A stretch of DNA of 64,000 nt from Yponomeuta sedellus. Lineage: Eukaryota > Arthropoda > Insecta > Lepidoptera > Yponomeutidae. Below, in pieces: positions 51,330 to 62,623 of this stretch; positions within the stretch are counted from its first letter, which is position 1; each line of letters begins with the position of its first letter. Under the pieces are notes generated by a model. The model was not told the DNA's origin. It searched no databases and was given only the letters and a program-made list of their open reading frames with translations. A program made the translations under genes and the position numbers. The stretch spans positions 2,214,591-2,278,590 of the forward strand of contig OW203736.1 of the NCBI GenBank assembly GCA_934045075.1, in the 5' to 3' direction.

Positions 51330-53301
51330 CCGTAAAGCAATTTGGGATATAACATCGGAAGAATACAGTGATCGGGATTTAAAGAAAAGAAGATGGGAAG
51401 AAATCACGAACGAAATGTGCTCGGAAAGTTTATCAGAAAATGAAAAACAAGAATTTGGTAAGCATGTATTTTATTATCTGGATTATACAGTATAATACAG
51501 TATATTCTGCAACACCAATCAATATTTTTGTAAAGTATCGCAGAATAACTATGATTGTTCTTTTTTGGTACTAAACTAGGTATTTTCACTTCAAAGTTTT
51601 ATTTAGATAAATAGGTAGGCACTAGTCTAATGCATGTCTGTTTTGCCATTCTAACGGATTTACATTAATAAAATAATCCGCAAATAAATCCCTATGGGAT
51701 GCTGATGATCGGCTTCCTCTATTTGTGGGTCCACTGGTTATTTCCAGTTCTGTTGGAACGTACAGTGTGTCTTGAAACCATAAGCTTCTGATTTCGTACT
51801 GATTTCACAGCAAGTTTGTACTATGGCTATTGCAAGTTCCTGTCGGACATCTAGTGGGCGGTGAAAGATTCTCCATTTGTTGGCTAATATCCCAAACGTG
51901 CATTCTATGTACCGCCTGGCCCGAGACAGTCTATAGTTGAAGATTCTTTTCTCCGCTGTTAAACTCCTATCTCCATAAGGTCTCATTAAATTTTCACATA
52001 AGCCAAATGCCTCATCCCCCACTATCACGTATGGCATCGGTACTCCATTATTTGATATGGGGCGCTTCTCCGGAATTTGTATATCTTTGTTGACAAGTTT
52101 TTGATACAAAATGGATTTTTTATATATCGATGAGTCACTACATTTTCCAAAAGCCCCAACATCTATATATGTGAACTTGTAATCTGCATCGCATACAGCA
52201 AGTAAAACGATGGAAAAATATTTTTTATAATTATAGTACAGTGACCCTGAATCGCTGGGTTTTATCACTCTTATATTCTTGCCATCAATGGCACCAACGC
52301 AATTGGGATACTTTGCATTTTTATTGAAACCTTTTGCTATTTCAAGCCACCTCTCTTCATTTAATTCTGGAAACGATGACTGTCTCATATTCTCCCAAAT
52401 CGCCATGCAAACTTCATGTATGATATCTCGGACAGTTGTATGTCCAATCCGATAATTATGACTCAATTCCATTAAAGAACATCCTGTAGCAAGATATCTA
52501 TAACAAAGAAAAAATATAATTTTCAGGTTAATCTCTACGGAGCAAGTGGAATAACATCAGGACTAGTTACAGCAGGGAAGTAAAACGCAGAGCTGGTATT
52601 AAAAGTGGATCAGCAGCTTCGCGTAAGTGTCCATAAGTATATTTCGAACAACTTCATTTTCTTCGGCCTACCGTGGTAATTTATGAAACTCAACCAACAC
52701 TAACAGCGGTAGTACTCAAGGTGAACGATCTGTTTCCAAAAGGAAGAAGACAAGTGACGACGATAATTTGGTGCAGGTATTAAGGGATAGTATTGTAATG
52801 AGAGAAGAGCGTGAAAGACAGCAAGAGTGTGATTCAGATAGACTGTTTATACTTTCACTTCTAGATGATTTTAAATACATCCCGAGACATCGTAAGCTTT
52901 CTACAAAAATGGAGTTAATTGAAGTTATAAAAAGAGCTCAAATGGAAACTCATGATTCAGAATTTAGTCCGTTTCGCCAACGTTATCTTGATTATGAACC
53001 AGGGACATCGGCCGCCAGATCATATAGACGACAAACATCGTTCAGTGGACAGTATCGCCAAGGTCAAGGATACTCGACTGAATATGGACCGGAAACCACA
53101 AACAGTGGGCAGCATCGCTATGGATACTCGACACACTCGAATTATAGACCAGAAGCCTCGACCACTGAAGACCGCCGTGGGTATTCTACGGCTGTTCCAG
53201 ACAGGCAAGACAATACTGTTTATACTGATGCGTTATCTACTAGATATAATACTAGCGTTATAATACTAGAATTATTTACTACACAGGACAACTTGAACTA
53301 G
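51330..53301 (+). pseudogene. H5 accessory gene (MADF/BESS-like)
   Basis: Exon 1 (about 51,330-51,457) reads SRKAIWDITSEEYSDRDLKK then RRWEEITNEMCSESLSENEK and ends at a GTAAGC donor; the ATG is not obvious. After a 1069-bp intron an exon from 52,527 reads, with a frameshift, NNIRTSYSREVKRRAGIKSG and YFEQLHFLRPT, then SVSKRKKTSDDDNLVQ, CDSDRLFILSLLDDFKYIPR (BESS-like) and a Gly/Tyr/Ser-rich tail with RYGYST-type repeats to a stop at 53,301. The part 52,768-53,301 is continuously open. The intron contains transposase exon 2 in antisense. Confidence 0.65.
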
Positions 53302-53640
53302 GTAATTCATTACCATACATGTCAGAAATAAATAATACATTTTAAGACTAATTAACAATATCTTTCATTTTCCTACTCACCTCAAAGTTACCACCAGTTT
53401 TTCTTCAGGTTTTATACAAGCTCGCATAGGAGTATCAATGCCCTTGATTGAATTTCGTATTTTTTCCAAAAGGTTATCAAACGATTGCACTGACATCCTC
53501 GTGTAGTTAAAAAACCGGTCTGGGAATGCGCGAATATCTTTAAAATAGGTTTGGAACAAGCCTTTTGAGTGTCTTTCTAGAAAAAGAGGATGAATCCAGT
53601 GTCTTTCCTTTGTTTCAGTGTCTATAACATAATAAAGCTC
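51622..53640 (-). pseudogene. H5 Harbinger transposase, two exons
   Basis: Exon 1 (about 53,640-53,376) reads ETKERHWIHPLFLERH, RFFNYTRMSVQSFDNLLEKI and KPEEKLVVTLR. Exon 2 begins at 52,497 after an acceptor and is open to 51,738: YLATGCSLMELSHNYRIGHT, YPNCVGAIDGKNIRVIKP (first Asp), SGSLYYNYKKYFSIVLLAV, PYVIVGDEAFGLCENLMRPY (second Asp) and FNYRLSRARRYIECTFGILA (third acidic residue). A frameshift near 51,795 shifts the tail, which continues LADYF-like to a stop at 51,622. All three catalytic residues survive. The N-terminal ATG is not visible, so the copy is probably inactive. Confidence 0.85.
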
Positions 53641-53727
53641 GTGAATTTAATAAATTTGCGGCCTTTACTTATATTTAACCAGCTCTGTGTGGAACTTAAG
53701 TTTGGTCCTAAGTAAAGACTATACTTA

Positions 53728-54980
53728 GTCGGGCCATAAGTTCTGTCACATATGGAAAGTTAAATAAAGGACACAATGAGTTACGCATTACAACAATTTA
53801 TATATCAAAGGAAAGGGTACAAAATACAGATTTAAACCATATTAAAACTATTTGAAATGTCCTCCTCTGGCTTCGATACAAGCCTTCAATCTGCAAGGCC
53901 AGTCATCAATCGATGCACGCACGACATTCATGTCAATATTGGCGACTGCTTTAATCAGAGATGCTTTAAGCGACTCCACGTTGCGGTGTGGTTTAGCGCA
54001 GACCTTCTCCTCTAAGTGCTGCCATATTTTGTAATCCAAAGGATTCAAGTCTGGACTGGAGGAGGGCCAATCCTCATGCCTGATAAAGTCGATTCCACAG
54101 GTCGTGAGCCAGTTTTGGGTACTTTTCGCCTTATGGGCCGGCGCAGAATCCTGCTGGAAAACCCAGTGCCTATTTTCGAACATTGTTTGTGAAAGGGGTT
54201 CCACAATGTTTGTTAGGACTGTGTTTTGATATACGAGGGCACTGGTTTTCACTCCTTTTTCACAAAAAAACACCTTTGTTGGACCCAAATAGGAGACCCC
54301 AAGCCAAACCATGAATGCCGAAGGATGATGGCCACGCTGAACACGTGGCACACGTCTGCTCGCTTCTTCACTAGACTGTGCATATACTTTATCATTTTGT
54401 TTGTTGTTATTCTCTTCAACATTAAAATTTTTTTCGTCCGAAAAAATATTTCGCGGTATTTTTTACCTGCGTACCGCCTTAACAAAATCCGGCATCTTTC
54501 GAGTCTGATTTTCTTCAGCAGTGTGGTAAGATGTGCTGTTCTTTTTCTGTAGGCACGCAGTCCTAGGTCTTCATTCAACACCCTTTTAACAGTGGTTCTG
54601 CTTAGTCCCATCTGCAGAGCCAACATTTTTTGCTTGCAGGATTTCGTTGGATGCGCGCCTTCACTGCTTTGATGACCGCTGGAGTCCGAACAGTAAGAGG
54701 TCGACCGGTTCTTTGTTTATCATCTAAACTTGAATCTTCCCTGAATCGTTTGATAGTACGATAAATAAATCTCAGTTGGCGCCTGGCCGCAATGATGCAG
54801 TGCAATTACTGCGACTCTGTCTTCTTTGCGCGTCCACTCCATATTGGAAAATGAAGAAAATTCCAGAAAAACTGTGTTTTTATTTTCTTGAAAAATTCAA
54901 TTTTCGAATGCCAATAACTTTTATGTGGCCAGTATTTTAAATTCGAAATTAAACCTATGTGACAGAACTTATGGCCCGAC
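53728..54980 (-). mobile_element. DD37D mariner (maT-like) element with both ends
   Basis: Terminal inverted repeats GTCGGGCCATAAGTTCTGTC (53,728) and its reverse complement ending at 54,980 are flanked by TA at 53,726-53,727 and 54,981-54,982. Length 1253 bp. The transposase gene reads on the minus strand. It inserted at the broken right end of H5. Confidence 0.9.
53848..54842 (-). pseudogene. DD37D mariner transposase
   Basis: ATG at 54,842 opens MEWTRKEDRVAVIALHHCG. The following frame holds RFIYRTIKRFREDSSLDDKQ, RTGRPLTVRTPAVIKAVKAR and LSRTTVKRVLNEDLGLRAYR. The catalytic part shows SDEKNFNVEEN (first Asp), WVFQQDSAPAHKAKS (second Asp) and WPSSSPDLNPLDYKIWQHL (third Asp), with 37 residues between second and third Asp. 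Three frame changes (near 54,770, 54,615 and 54,400) inactivate it. The C-terminus IEARGGHFK ends at 53,848 and looks complete. Confidence 0.85.
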
Positions 54981-54982
54981 TA

Positions 54983-56455
54983 GGTATAACCAGTGCGACC
55001 AATTCGTCGAAAGTTTATCTACAGGTATTACACAACCTACAAGTTGCTTGGTCAATCGGTGCTGTGCAAAGAATTTACCTATTCTACAGGGTTGTACGAA
55101 CTGCTGAAAGGTATAAAGATTACCTTAAGAGGGTCACCGGGGTTAGAGGGTCTAAGGACCATAACTAGTAAGCCAAAGCGTTGATCACTATGAGTTTTCC
55201 GTCAATAAAACAGACAAAGCAAATTATTTTGAACGGTTTTCTTAAATGTCGCTACTTCACTCAAAGGCCGCAAAAAATTAACAAACGTCTGACAGTTGCG
55301 AATTCGACTAGCACAAAGTATAGACGTTATTTTGCAAATGAAGAATTGCTTGAAGACTGCTGGAAATAATATCACTGTATAAATACACTGAGAAAACTGT
55401 AAGTATTTCGTTTTATAAGTAATTTTAGTTTGAAAATAACTATAATAATAAGAGTTTCTTTTGCTTGTAAATCCTACCCTCCAAAAACATTAGCTGGTGT
55501 AAGAGGGATACTATTGACGGGGAAAGAGGAACATAATATATTTATTTCTCTCCTCCATCTCAGGGGAGACAAACATTTTGAATGGATAATTTACAAATAG
55601 TAAAAATGAAAATGCTTAAGAAATAAAATAATAACACTCTAAAATTTAACATTTTGTGAAAATATAAGTTTTGTGTTTTGTATAAGCCCCTTTTTGTAGT
55701 ATAAACTTACTTTCAACTGTTACTATGTTGAATTAGAATTTAATGAAATGGTAATATTATGATTGTTACAGGAACAATATGAAGAATGTCGCAAAAATAT
55801 CAGATAGACGCTATGATAATTAAAAATAAGGGCCGCTGTCAGGGCAGTAAAAAGTGGATAATATCTGCTCAAAACTAAACTCATTCAAAAATTCAGTTAT
55901 TAGGCTGAAAGTTGTCTAAATAATTTGTTAGCTGTAATTCTATTGATGCTTTATTTTGTTAAGTAGGTATTGTATGTTACTTTTTCAGGAATTTAAAAAT
56001 ATAGTTATGTTTTGTTTTCAAAAATTGTAAATTCGGAAAACTATAGGTCTAAGACAATTGTTAATGTTTTTGTAAGACTGTTTTCGTATAAATTAATAAA
56101 AAAAACCTTTATAATATACCAAAAAATTACAAATTGAAAAAGGGAAACTCAAAGATTTAAAAAACTCAAAGATTTTTTGTTCTTTATTAAACTGAACAAT
56201 AATTACTTATAGCAATAAAGTTAAAAATGAAAGTTATGCAGTGTTTTCTTATGAGTTTTGTTGCTTGGATCAGTAAAAAATTTTATCATGCGTACTTATA
56301 ACCGAAGTCAAAAAATCCAAGTGGCATAGTATTGTTGGTTAATAAGAAACTATACTCAAGTTACGCGTTCTCTAACAGCAGAACTAAAAAAGATATAAAG
56401 AAAAGAATGCGGTTTTTGAAGCGCACTTATCTTTGAATGCCAATTTCTCGAGTTT
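54983..56455. other. Unassigned AT-rich stretch
   Basis: Several small open frames near 54,990-55,370 match nothing I know. 55,400-56,450 is AT-rich without genes. Confidence 0.3.
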
Positions 56456-56539
56456 TTGTTTTTGTGGCTTACACTAGTTGACCTCCAAGGCGACGTCATA
56501 TTTGCACCGACTACCCGTCTCTTATTTTCTTCAGCAACT

Positions 56540-56610
56540 TTCCTTCATAAGGCTGTCTGGAAGAAATTGCTTTTAGCAATAAGGCCGCCAATTTTACTTG
56601 TATCTTTACA
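56540..56610 (+). repeat. Small LINE/SINE 3' fragment
   Basis: The segment GCTGTCTGGAAGAAATTGCT followed by TTTAGCAATAAGGCCGCC is familiar from the 3' ends of LINE-type repeats scattered through insect, especially lepidopteran, genomes. Edges are approximate. Confidence 0.4.
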
Positions 56611-56659
56611 TGTTATATTTATATGTGCGTTGACAGAAGGTAATTGCAGAAATGTTAGA

Positions 56660-56960
56660 GAACCCTTGCCGGCGGATATAAATAGGTCTATAAAGGTGCC
56701 TATAAAAGTCCGCCGCGGCGCGCAGTCAGTTCAGTTTGGACTTGCGATGAGTAAACTTCGAGCGAATCTACCTGCGAAACGAGTGATAACCTACGACTTC
56801 AGCGATACTATTGGACTTCGATTGGACCTACGATTTGGAATCTTCGTGTGGAATTCGTCTTGTGAAGACCTGCAGACCTGATGTGAAGCACTGACCTGAA
56901 TAAATCTAAGAAGTTGTCATTGGCATTTTACCTCCAAGTCTAGAGCCCTAGCCCGCAACA
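56660..56960 (+). promoter_or_regulatory. LTR-like promoter and polyadenylation unit
   Basis: TATAAAAG at about 56,701 lies about 27 bp upstream of CAGTCAGTTCAG, an arthropod initiator-like TCAGT. A further 170 bp on, AATAAA at about 56,900 is followed by a segment ending CCCGCAACA at about 56,959. TATA, initiator and poly(A) signal within 300 bp is the usual layout of an LTR. No partner copy or coding region of the same element was identified. Confidence 0.4.
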
Positions 56961-57960
56961 ATATGTTAATCCACATGAGTCTAACCTGCACTGAGTAGAT
57001 AATGATATCCAACATTTTTCAATAATAAATTATGTATGTTAACATAGTTTTTTTTAGCGATGCGGTCTATATTAATTTTTCAAAAATGCATTATGTTAAC
57101 ATATTTTTATAAAGACTATGTATTCTGTTTTGGAATAATATTTTTGGGATGACTTAACTGATAATAAAATTTACCTAAAGCGTTTTATAGTTAATTTTAA
57201 GCGTAATAAACCATACTCGGTCAAATAAATACTGTTAAAAAAACTAACAAATCGTTCATAGGGTCCAAGTACCAATTTCTGACACCCTCCCAATTTATTG
57301 AGCCTCAGTCGCTCTTATTAAAAAATAAGAAATATACGAAGAAATAGATCGGTCGGCGCCTGAGGAGTCGGGGATATGACGTTCGTTCCGGGGCAAACCT
57401 GATGCAAAGGATCTCCCTGGCGGTGCAACAAGGTAATGCTGGTAGCGTCATGAGAACTTTTGGGTCGGGTGTGTCCCGGGGCGGTATTTTTGATTAATGA
57501 AGTTTTTTTTTATTGTTTATTGTGATTTTTTTTATTGTTATTTCGCAGTTTTTAGTCTGTATTGTTTTTTATTGTTTAGCAGTTATTGTAGTATTGTAGC
57601 TATTAAGTAACTTACCACAGTTTGGCTAAGAGCTAATCCAAGTCTTATAGAACACTTGAATTGGTTATTTAAGAAAGGGAACAAGTCAGGTTTTATTGAC
57701 GATTTTCAATTGTCTATGGCAAGACGGACGTAACTGTTATAAAACGGAACGGATTCGTTTCAGACTTATAGGGTATCAAAATTAACATAAAGTTAAGAAA
57801 CCGAACAAGTCAATGAATTGTTCCTGTTGTAATAGGAAGGTATATGTAAAGAGTGTATATTCGAAGTAAGATCATATTTTAAAAATATGTCACCTAAATA
57901 AAACTTAATCCTAAAGAGTCTAAAGCACAACTGAGGTTAGTATCACAACAACCGCCCTTA
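56961..57960. other. Non-coding stretch, probably including a copia LTR
   Basis: No genes. 57,340-57,480 is GC-richer (GATCTCCCTGGCGGTGCAAC) and may be a LINE fragment. The right end GTATCACAACA at about 57,943-57,953 next to CCGCCCTT on the minus side fits an LTR and purine tract of the copia fragment that follows. Confidence 0.3.
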
Positions 57961-57999
57961 ATCAAAGTTGTGCCAAAAAAGACAAAAACAAAAAAAATA

Positions 58000-58255
58000 A
58001 GTTCCTAATCCCAAACAATACAACTTTTATGTACAATCGGCCCAAGTGGCTTACTTAGGACATCTGCAGGCATATCGCTGCTTTGCACGTATTCCAAATT
58101 TACAACATTATTAGATGCCTTTTCCCTAATAAAGTGAAATCTCGTATCAACATGCTTCGTCCTGTTGGGGTGCACAGGGTTTCGAACGAGATTAATGGCG
58201 CTCTGGCTATCAGAAGCTAAGCAACTTCCCTGTCCCCATACAACTCATTTTAGTA
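58000..58255 (-). pseudogene. Copia RNase H fragment
   Basis: The minus strand reads SDSQSAINLVRNPVHPNRTK, HVDTRFHFIREKASN and ADVLSKPLGPIVHK, the C-terminal RNase H blocks of Ty1/copia (DNxSA, RTKHIDxRYHFIRE, ADxLTKPL). The upstream part of pol is absent. It is a different lineage from the copia at 9617-14,024, judged by sequence. Confidence 0.75.
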
Positions 58256-58603
58256 AAGCCCCATGTCCAGTGTTTTTTTTTTAATACAAGGTTATAACAT
58301 TACTGTTATCCATAAAAACATAATTTGGTAATCATTATTTCATATACTACCCTCATTCTGGTGGTTTTTTTTTCTGAGTCACATGTGACTCACGAACGTT
58401 GCGTAAGAAATTTTCTACTACACGTTCAATGAGTCATATGTGAGCGCACACGCGGAAATCCTTTTTTTTGTTTAAACGTCAATCAACTGTCAATACCTAA
58501 TTGTGTTAGAAAGTAGATAAGTAATTTGATACTTTGAGGTTGTAATTGATATTTTATTGAAAAAAAAGTTCGTTTCATGCAATAATTGTTGCTTTTCGAG
58601 AAA
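58256..58603. other. piggyBac 5' flank with MYB/bZIP-like palindromes
   Basis: No gene. TGAGTCACATGTGACTCA at 58,375-58,392 is a perfect 18-bp palindrome, and TGAGTCATATGTGA recurs at about 58,431. They may be subterminal transposase sites or regulatory sites. Confidence 0.5.
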
Positions 58604-59435
58604 ATGGCCAAAAGGTATACGAGTGAAGACATATTGCGTTATTTGGAAGATTCAGATGAAGAAGCATTTAGTAGTGGAAGTGACGATGAGTGGCAGCCCG
58701 ATAATGAAAATGAAGAAATCGAGGATACAGAGGTAATTGCAAACTATATAGCAAGTACTGCAGAAAGAACTGAGACTCCGTCGCCTACACCAGCAAGTCC
58801 ATCGTCACCCAATCCAGGAAGTCCAACAACGTCATCCAATGCGTCTGAAACCCAGTGGAAAAAAGATGTTTTGCCTTTAGGTAGGGAAACATTTACAGGC
58901 ACTCACGGTGTACAAAATATGGCCGCAATTATTAGTGAAGATGGCCAAATTAGTTTGAACAAAATATATGCTTATTTTGTACCTGATGATTTGATTGTTG
59001 AAATGGTCATCCATACGAATAATTACGCTGGGTTATTGAAAGAATTGCGTACCGCAGAATTTAGTCGAATGACGAGATGGAAAGACGTCACTAGAGAGGA
59101 ATTGAAAAAAAAATTTGGAGTTCTAATTTACATGGGTCTCAATCCTAAGCCCTCGATTGAGCATTACTGGAAATTGGATGTGCTGTACTATAATCCTCTT
59201 ATGCACAGAATAAATATGTCGTACAACAGGTTTAGCTCCATTCTACGATGCTGGCACTTTACAGAAGTCCAAATAGGTGTCATTGAAGAGCAAAGAACTC
59301 ATAAAATAGATCCACTGATACAAAAAATGGTTGACAATTTTCGTAGTCTTTATATGCCAGGCGATATTATTGTCGTTGATGAGTAAATGGTAAAATTTCA
59401 TGGGAAATTGCTAATAAAGACATATAACCCGGGTG
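58604..59435 (+). pseudogene. piggyBac-like transposase, N-terminal half
   Basis: ATG 58,604 begins MAKRYTSEDILRYLEDSDEE with an acidic and Ser/Pro-rich region, then the DDE_Tnp_1_7 domain: LKKKFGVLIYMGLNPKPSIE, HYWKLDVLYYNP, RFSSILRCWHF and DIIVVDE. TAA at 59,384-59,386 interrupts exactly after the first catalytic Asp-Glu; the same frame continues MVKFHGKLLIKTYNPG. At about 59,435 piggyBac similarity stops and a Harbinger MADF exon begins in frame. This copy differs from the piggyBac at 4253. Confidence 0.8.
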
Positions 59436-59549
59436 ATAAAACGTGTGACATATATAACAACAGAAGAGAGACGTTCGACGCTTGGAAGGAAGTCTGCAAG
59501 AATTTGGACCCGTCCTTTGATGAAATGGAAGCGGAGCATAAAAACGCCT
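59436..59549 (+). pseudogene. Harbinger MADF exon fused in frame to piggyBac
   Basis: The frame continues DKTCDIYNNRRETFDAWKEV then CKNLDPSFDEMEAEHKNAFG, the C-terminal half of a MADF exon like those of H4 and H5, ending at a GTAAAC donor-like site. Its own start is missing. No other part of this Harbinger copy is seen nearby. Confidence 0.6.
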
Positions 59550-60224
59550 TTGGTAAACAAGTACATTATCTTTATTAATAATTAATATTATCAATAATTA
59601 TCACCTCCCAATGAACAGAAGAAGACTATAAGTAGGTACTCACAATGAGAATGACTGAGATAGGTACAGTCTATTTATTCTTACTTGTCCAATTTAGTAA
59701 ACAAGATTCCAACCTTAAAATTGAGATTAGATGCCTAAACTAGACATTTTCTCGCAAATTCATAAACTATCATGAACTATGTTTATAAAATTGGCAGCGT
59801 GTTATCTAAAACAGTGTTCCAAGTTACTTCATTTATGGAAATATGGCAGTTTTGGACTGAAAAGTCACAGTTTAAGGGTAGAATCTTGTTTACTAAATTG
59901 GACAAGTAAGAACAAATATATTGTAGAGTGGAGAATTCATCAACCTACCCATTTTTTTACCGACTTCTAAAAAGAAGGGGGTACTATATTAGGCATCAGC
60001 CTTCGTGAACAATGCTACATTTTTAAGACTACCAATTTAAGGTCAATATACCTGCTTCAAGCACTAACATGACTGGTTCAATTAAAAATGTACCCACCAA
60101 CTTGACAAACAAAAAGGTATTCACAATGCTATCAAGTTACAAGACTATAATATCTATTTGAAGATTCACAAAAAGGATCAAAGTTGATGATGACTTCATT
60201 CAACAGCCGCTGCAGACAGTAGCC
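59550..60224. other. Unassigned stretch
   Basis: AT-rich, no gene recognised. A 63-codon open frame at 59,779-59,970 has no family features. Confidence 0.3.
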
Positions 60225-60580
60225 ATCACTTTCGCGACTTCAGTTCTTCCAGACTACGTGGATTTAAGCGGTTGGCGGCGTGACATCTCAGGGTATGTTC
60301 CAACAGTCAACCAATGTTTCCGGTGTTAAGTATGGCCATTTAGCAAAGTTTTGCAAGAACCCGAGCGCTGCTTCATCTGTAAACAAGATCACTCACATAA
60401 AGTTTGTAAAACTCCGATCGAACGGGCCAAATGCTTCTATTGTGATGGCAATCACGTTATAATTTCAGCTCACTGTCCAATTAAGCAAATAAAAAATACA
60501 AGAAAACAGAGAAAAAGTTTAGTCACCATCATTCACCGACATATTCAAAAATGGAAATTTCCTACCTCTCGGTCCTAAGA
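60225..60580 (+). pseudogene. Jockey-type LINE ORF1 (gag-like) zinc-knuckle fragment
   Basis: Frames read VLPDYVDLSGWRRDISGYVP, TVNQCFRC, KYGHLAKFCKNPERCFICKQ and CDGNHVIISAHCPIKQ. This is the end of the conserved central region and the run of CCHC knuckles of LINE ORF1 proteins with gag-like fingers. Frame changes occur near 60,315 and 60,350. Upstream and downstream parts are missing. Confidence 0.65.
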
Positions 60581-60639
60581 AGCCAAGGCACTGAATCTCT
60601 TAGTGCAAAGCATTATAAAAATTATAACATTATGGGCCG

Positions 60640-60900
60640 ATTCGACCAAACTTGCAGTGGCACGAGTGTAACTATAACGGGAATAATTTTACGTCTTGAA
60701 TTTACTCTTGGATAACTCGTTTTACGTTCATTTTACGTCTTGAATTTACTCTTGGATAACTCGTTTACGTCTTTCCAACTCACTCGAGGAGTAAATTATC
60801 CTCGGTTTTGTTTAACTGTAGTTCAAGAGTGAATGATGAACGAATGTATAAACCGACCAAAATGTATGCAAGTCGATTCATTTAATTTTGTAGGGTTGTT
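60640..60900. repeat. Short non-coding repeat unit with 44-bp tandem duplication
   Basis: A 33-bp block starting TTTTACGTCTTGAATTTACT occurs at 60,687-60,719 and again at 60,731-60,763, a 44-bp period. Segments CCGATTCGACCAAACTTGCA at 60,636 and AACCGACCAAAATGTATGCA near 60,851 hint at a MITE, but the ends do not pair well. Confidence 0.5.
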
Positions 60901-61052
60901 TTTGTAATCTGTGGGTAATAGCGTAATATTTGGCAAATAAAGGGTGGTTAAATTGTAAGGGCCGATGTTGAATGTGAACCACACCTAGACGTCAAGTTTT
61001 TTTCTGCATTTAATTTGACATTTCTCAATTTCAGACTAACTCAATTTGAACC

Positions 61053-61290
61053 ATGAAAAGATACACAATCGAGCAACGCGTTAAAGTTATTTAGGGTTAT
61101 TATGAAAATGGGCGTTCAAATAAAAATGCATATCGTGCACTTCGTGATTTTTTCGGTCAATTTAATCGTCCAAATGTGCGTACAATCGGAAAAATCGTGC
61201 AAAAATTTGAGCAAACCGGGTCTGTAGGAGATGTGACAAGACCAGAGCATGCTCGTGCAGCTCGTACTGCAGAAAATATTTATAATTTTC
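61053..61290 (+). pseudogene. DD41D mariner transposase, N-terminal HTH fragment
   Basis: ATG 61,053 reads MKRYTIEQRVKVI, a stop at 61,092, then GYYENGRSNKNAYRALRDFF, RPNVRTIGKIVQKFEQTGSV and ARAARTAENI. These are the paired HTH domains of the DD41D type seen at 7805, from which this N-terminal part is missing. The catalytic domain is absent here. The frame continuing to 61,460 has no further similarity. Confidence 0.65.
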
Positions 61291-61589
61291 TGCAGCAATT
61301 TCATTCAGCTAGACCTTCTGACTATATAAATGCCTTGGTCATCGGGGAATTAATGGCTCCAAAGTTACCGGAAGATGTATGCTTACCTACACTCAACGCT
61401 AATCTAGAGTTCGTCAGCGTCATGGTCTATCTGAAAACATATCAATATCTTTTTCTTTGAAAAACATATAAATTTACATTTTTTTATGTTTAGAGGCAGT
61501 TTATTCCTGATGCTCCATTGAAAGATTTTCGATAGATCCTCCTGCAGCAGGCATACATCATTGGAATCAGAAATGGGCCGATATATTTT

Positions 61590-62560
61590 TAGTCATCCGC
61601 GAAAAATAATAATGGGAGTTTCTGATTGAATCGGATAGGTCATTAATAAATAATAGGAATAATTTAGGACCCAAATTAGAACTTGTGAGACTTGACTTTT
61701 ATTGGACAAATACGACTCGAACCACTTCAATAAGTTGCTATGTACTCCGATACAACCAAGTTTAGAAAGTAGAATCTTATGATCCACTCTATCGAAAGCC
61801 TTACTTATTGTATAAATAGCATCCACTTGCAGACCCTAATCTATATAGTCCTGTAGTTCAGCTACGTAACAAGCAAGATATGAATTTGTGGACTTATTTT
61901 TTTTAAAAACCATGATGATGGATATTAATTATAGTGTCAAGCATCTGTGAAATGTTTGGGCTTACGCAGGCCTCGAATACTTTTTCCATAATACTAAGAA
62001 GCGATATCGGCCTATAATCCTGAAAGTCGGCTGCAGTGCCATCTTTAGGAATAGGAATCACATTCGCAAGCTTCCATTTATCCGGAAAAATGCCTGTTTC
62101 AATAGACTTTCTAAAGATCAAATAAAGAGGCAGTACAATAAATTTTACACATTTCTTGATAAAATTGCAGGTAGACCGTCGGGTCCGGGCCCTTGATTCA
62201 TATCAAGTTTGCAAATAACCCGTTTAATACTTGAGGTGTTATGTAGATATTTGATAAGTAGTCGCATGATAAGTTAGACGAATTAGCGCTATCAACATCA
62301 CTGCTTCTGTTATTAACATAAACTGAAGAAAAATGCTCAGCAAAACCATCACAAACAGCCAGATTGAGATGCATGGTGCTCGGGATTTAATTTTTAGTTT
62401 TACGCTTACTTTTAAGAAATGACCAGAAGGCCTTTATATTTTTCGAACATAATTTATGTTTTCCTCTATAGATTTCAGATATGTTTTGTAGCATGTTTTA
62501 ATAGTTTTATGGCAACACTCACGAACCTCACTATAGTAAAAATTATCAAATGGATTTTTA
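61590..62560 (-). pseudogene. LINE reverse transcriptase remnant
   Basis: The minus strand reads GIFPDKWKLANVIPIPKDGT, DYRPISLLSIMEKVFEACV (about 62,090-61,960), ISKAFDRVDHKILLSKLGCI and LLKWFESYLSNKSQV (about 61,810-61,700), then YSYYLLMTYPIQ where YADDL is expected. These are ordered RT blocks of a Jockey-like LINE. Sequence to 62,560 on the right matches the region between endonuclease and RT only weakly. Deletions and frameshifts are frequent. Confidence 0.7.
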
Positions 62561-62623
62561 TTTTTTTTATCTTAGTATGCAATTTTTTTTTTCTTTAATT
62601 AGTATGATTCGAACCCAATTATA

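Larger units (their letters stand above)
51287..53640. mobile_element. PIF/Harbinger element H5
   Basis: The left edge is probably at TTA 51,287 followed by GGCCGGGCGCGCAC; the right terminus is not recognisable and seems lost near 53,640. The element holds an accessory gene on plus (exon 1 to 51,457, terminal exon 52,527-53,301) interlocked with a transposase on minus (exon 1 about 53,640-53,376, exon 2 52,497-51,622). It shows the interlocked layout most clearly of all copies. Confidence 0.75.

Noticed and set aside
54925..55369. Cluster of small overlapping ORFs right of the DD37D mariner
   Set aside because: Three frames overlap without a recognisable family; no support for a gene.
56456..56881. 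141-codon plus-strand ORF
   Set aside because: It runs through a LINE fragment and an LTR-like promoter unit; no ATG-based family similarity.
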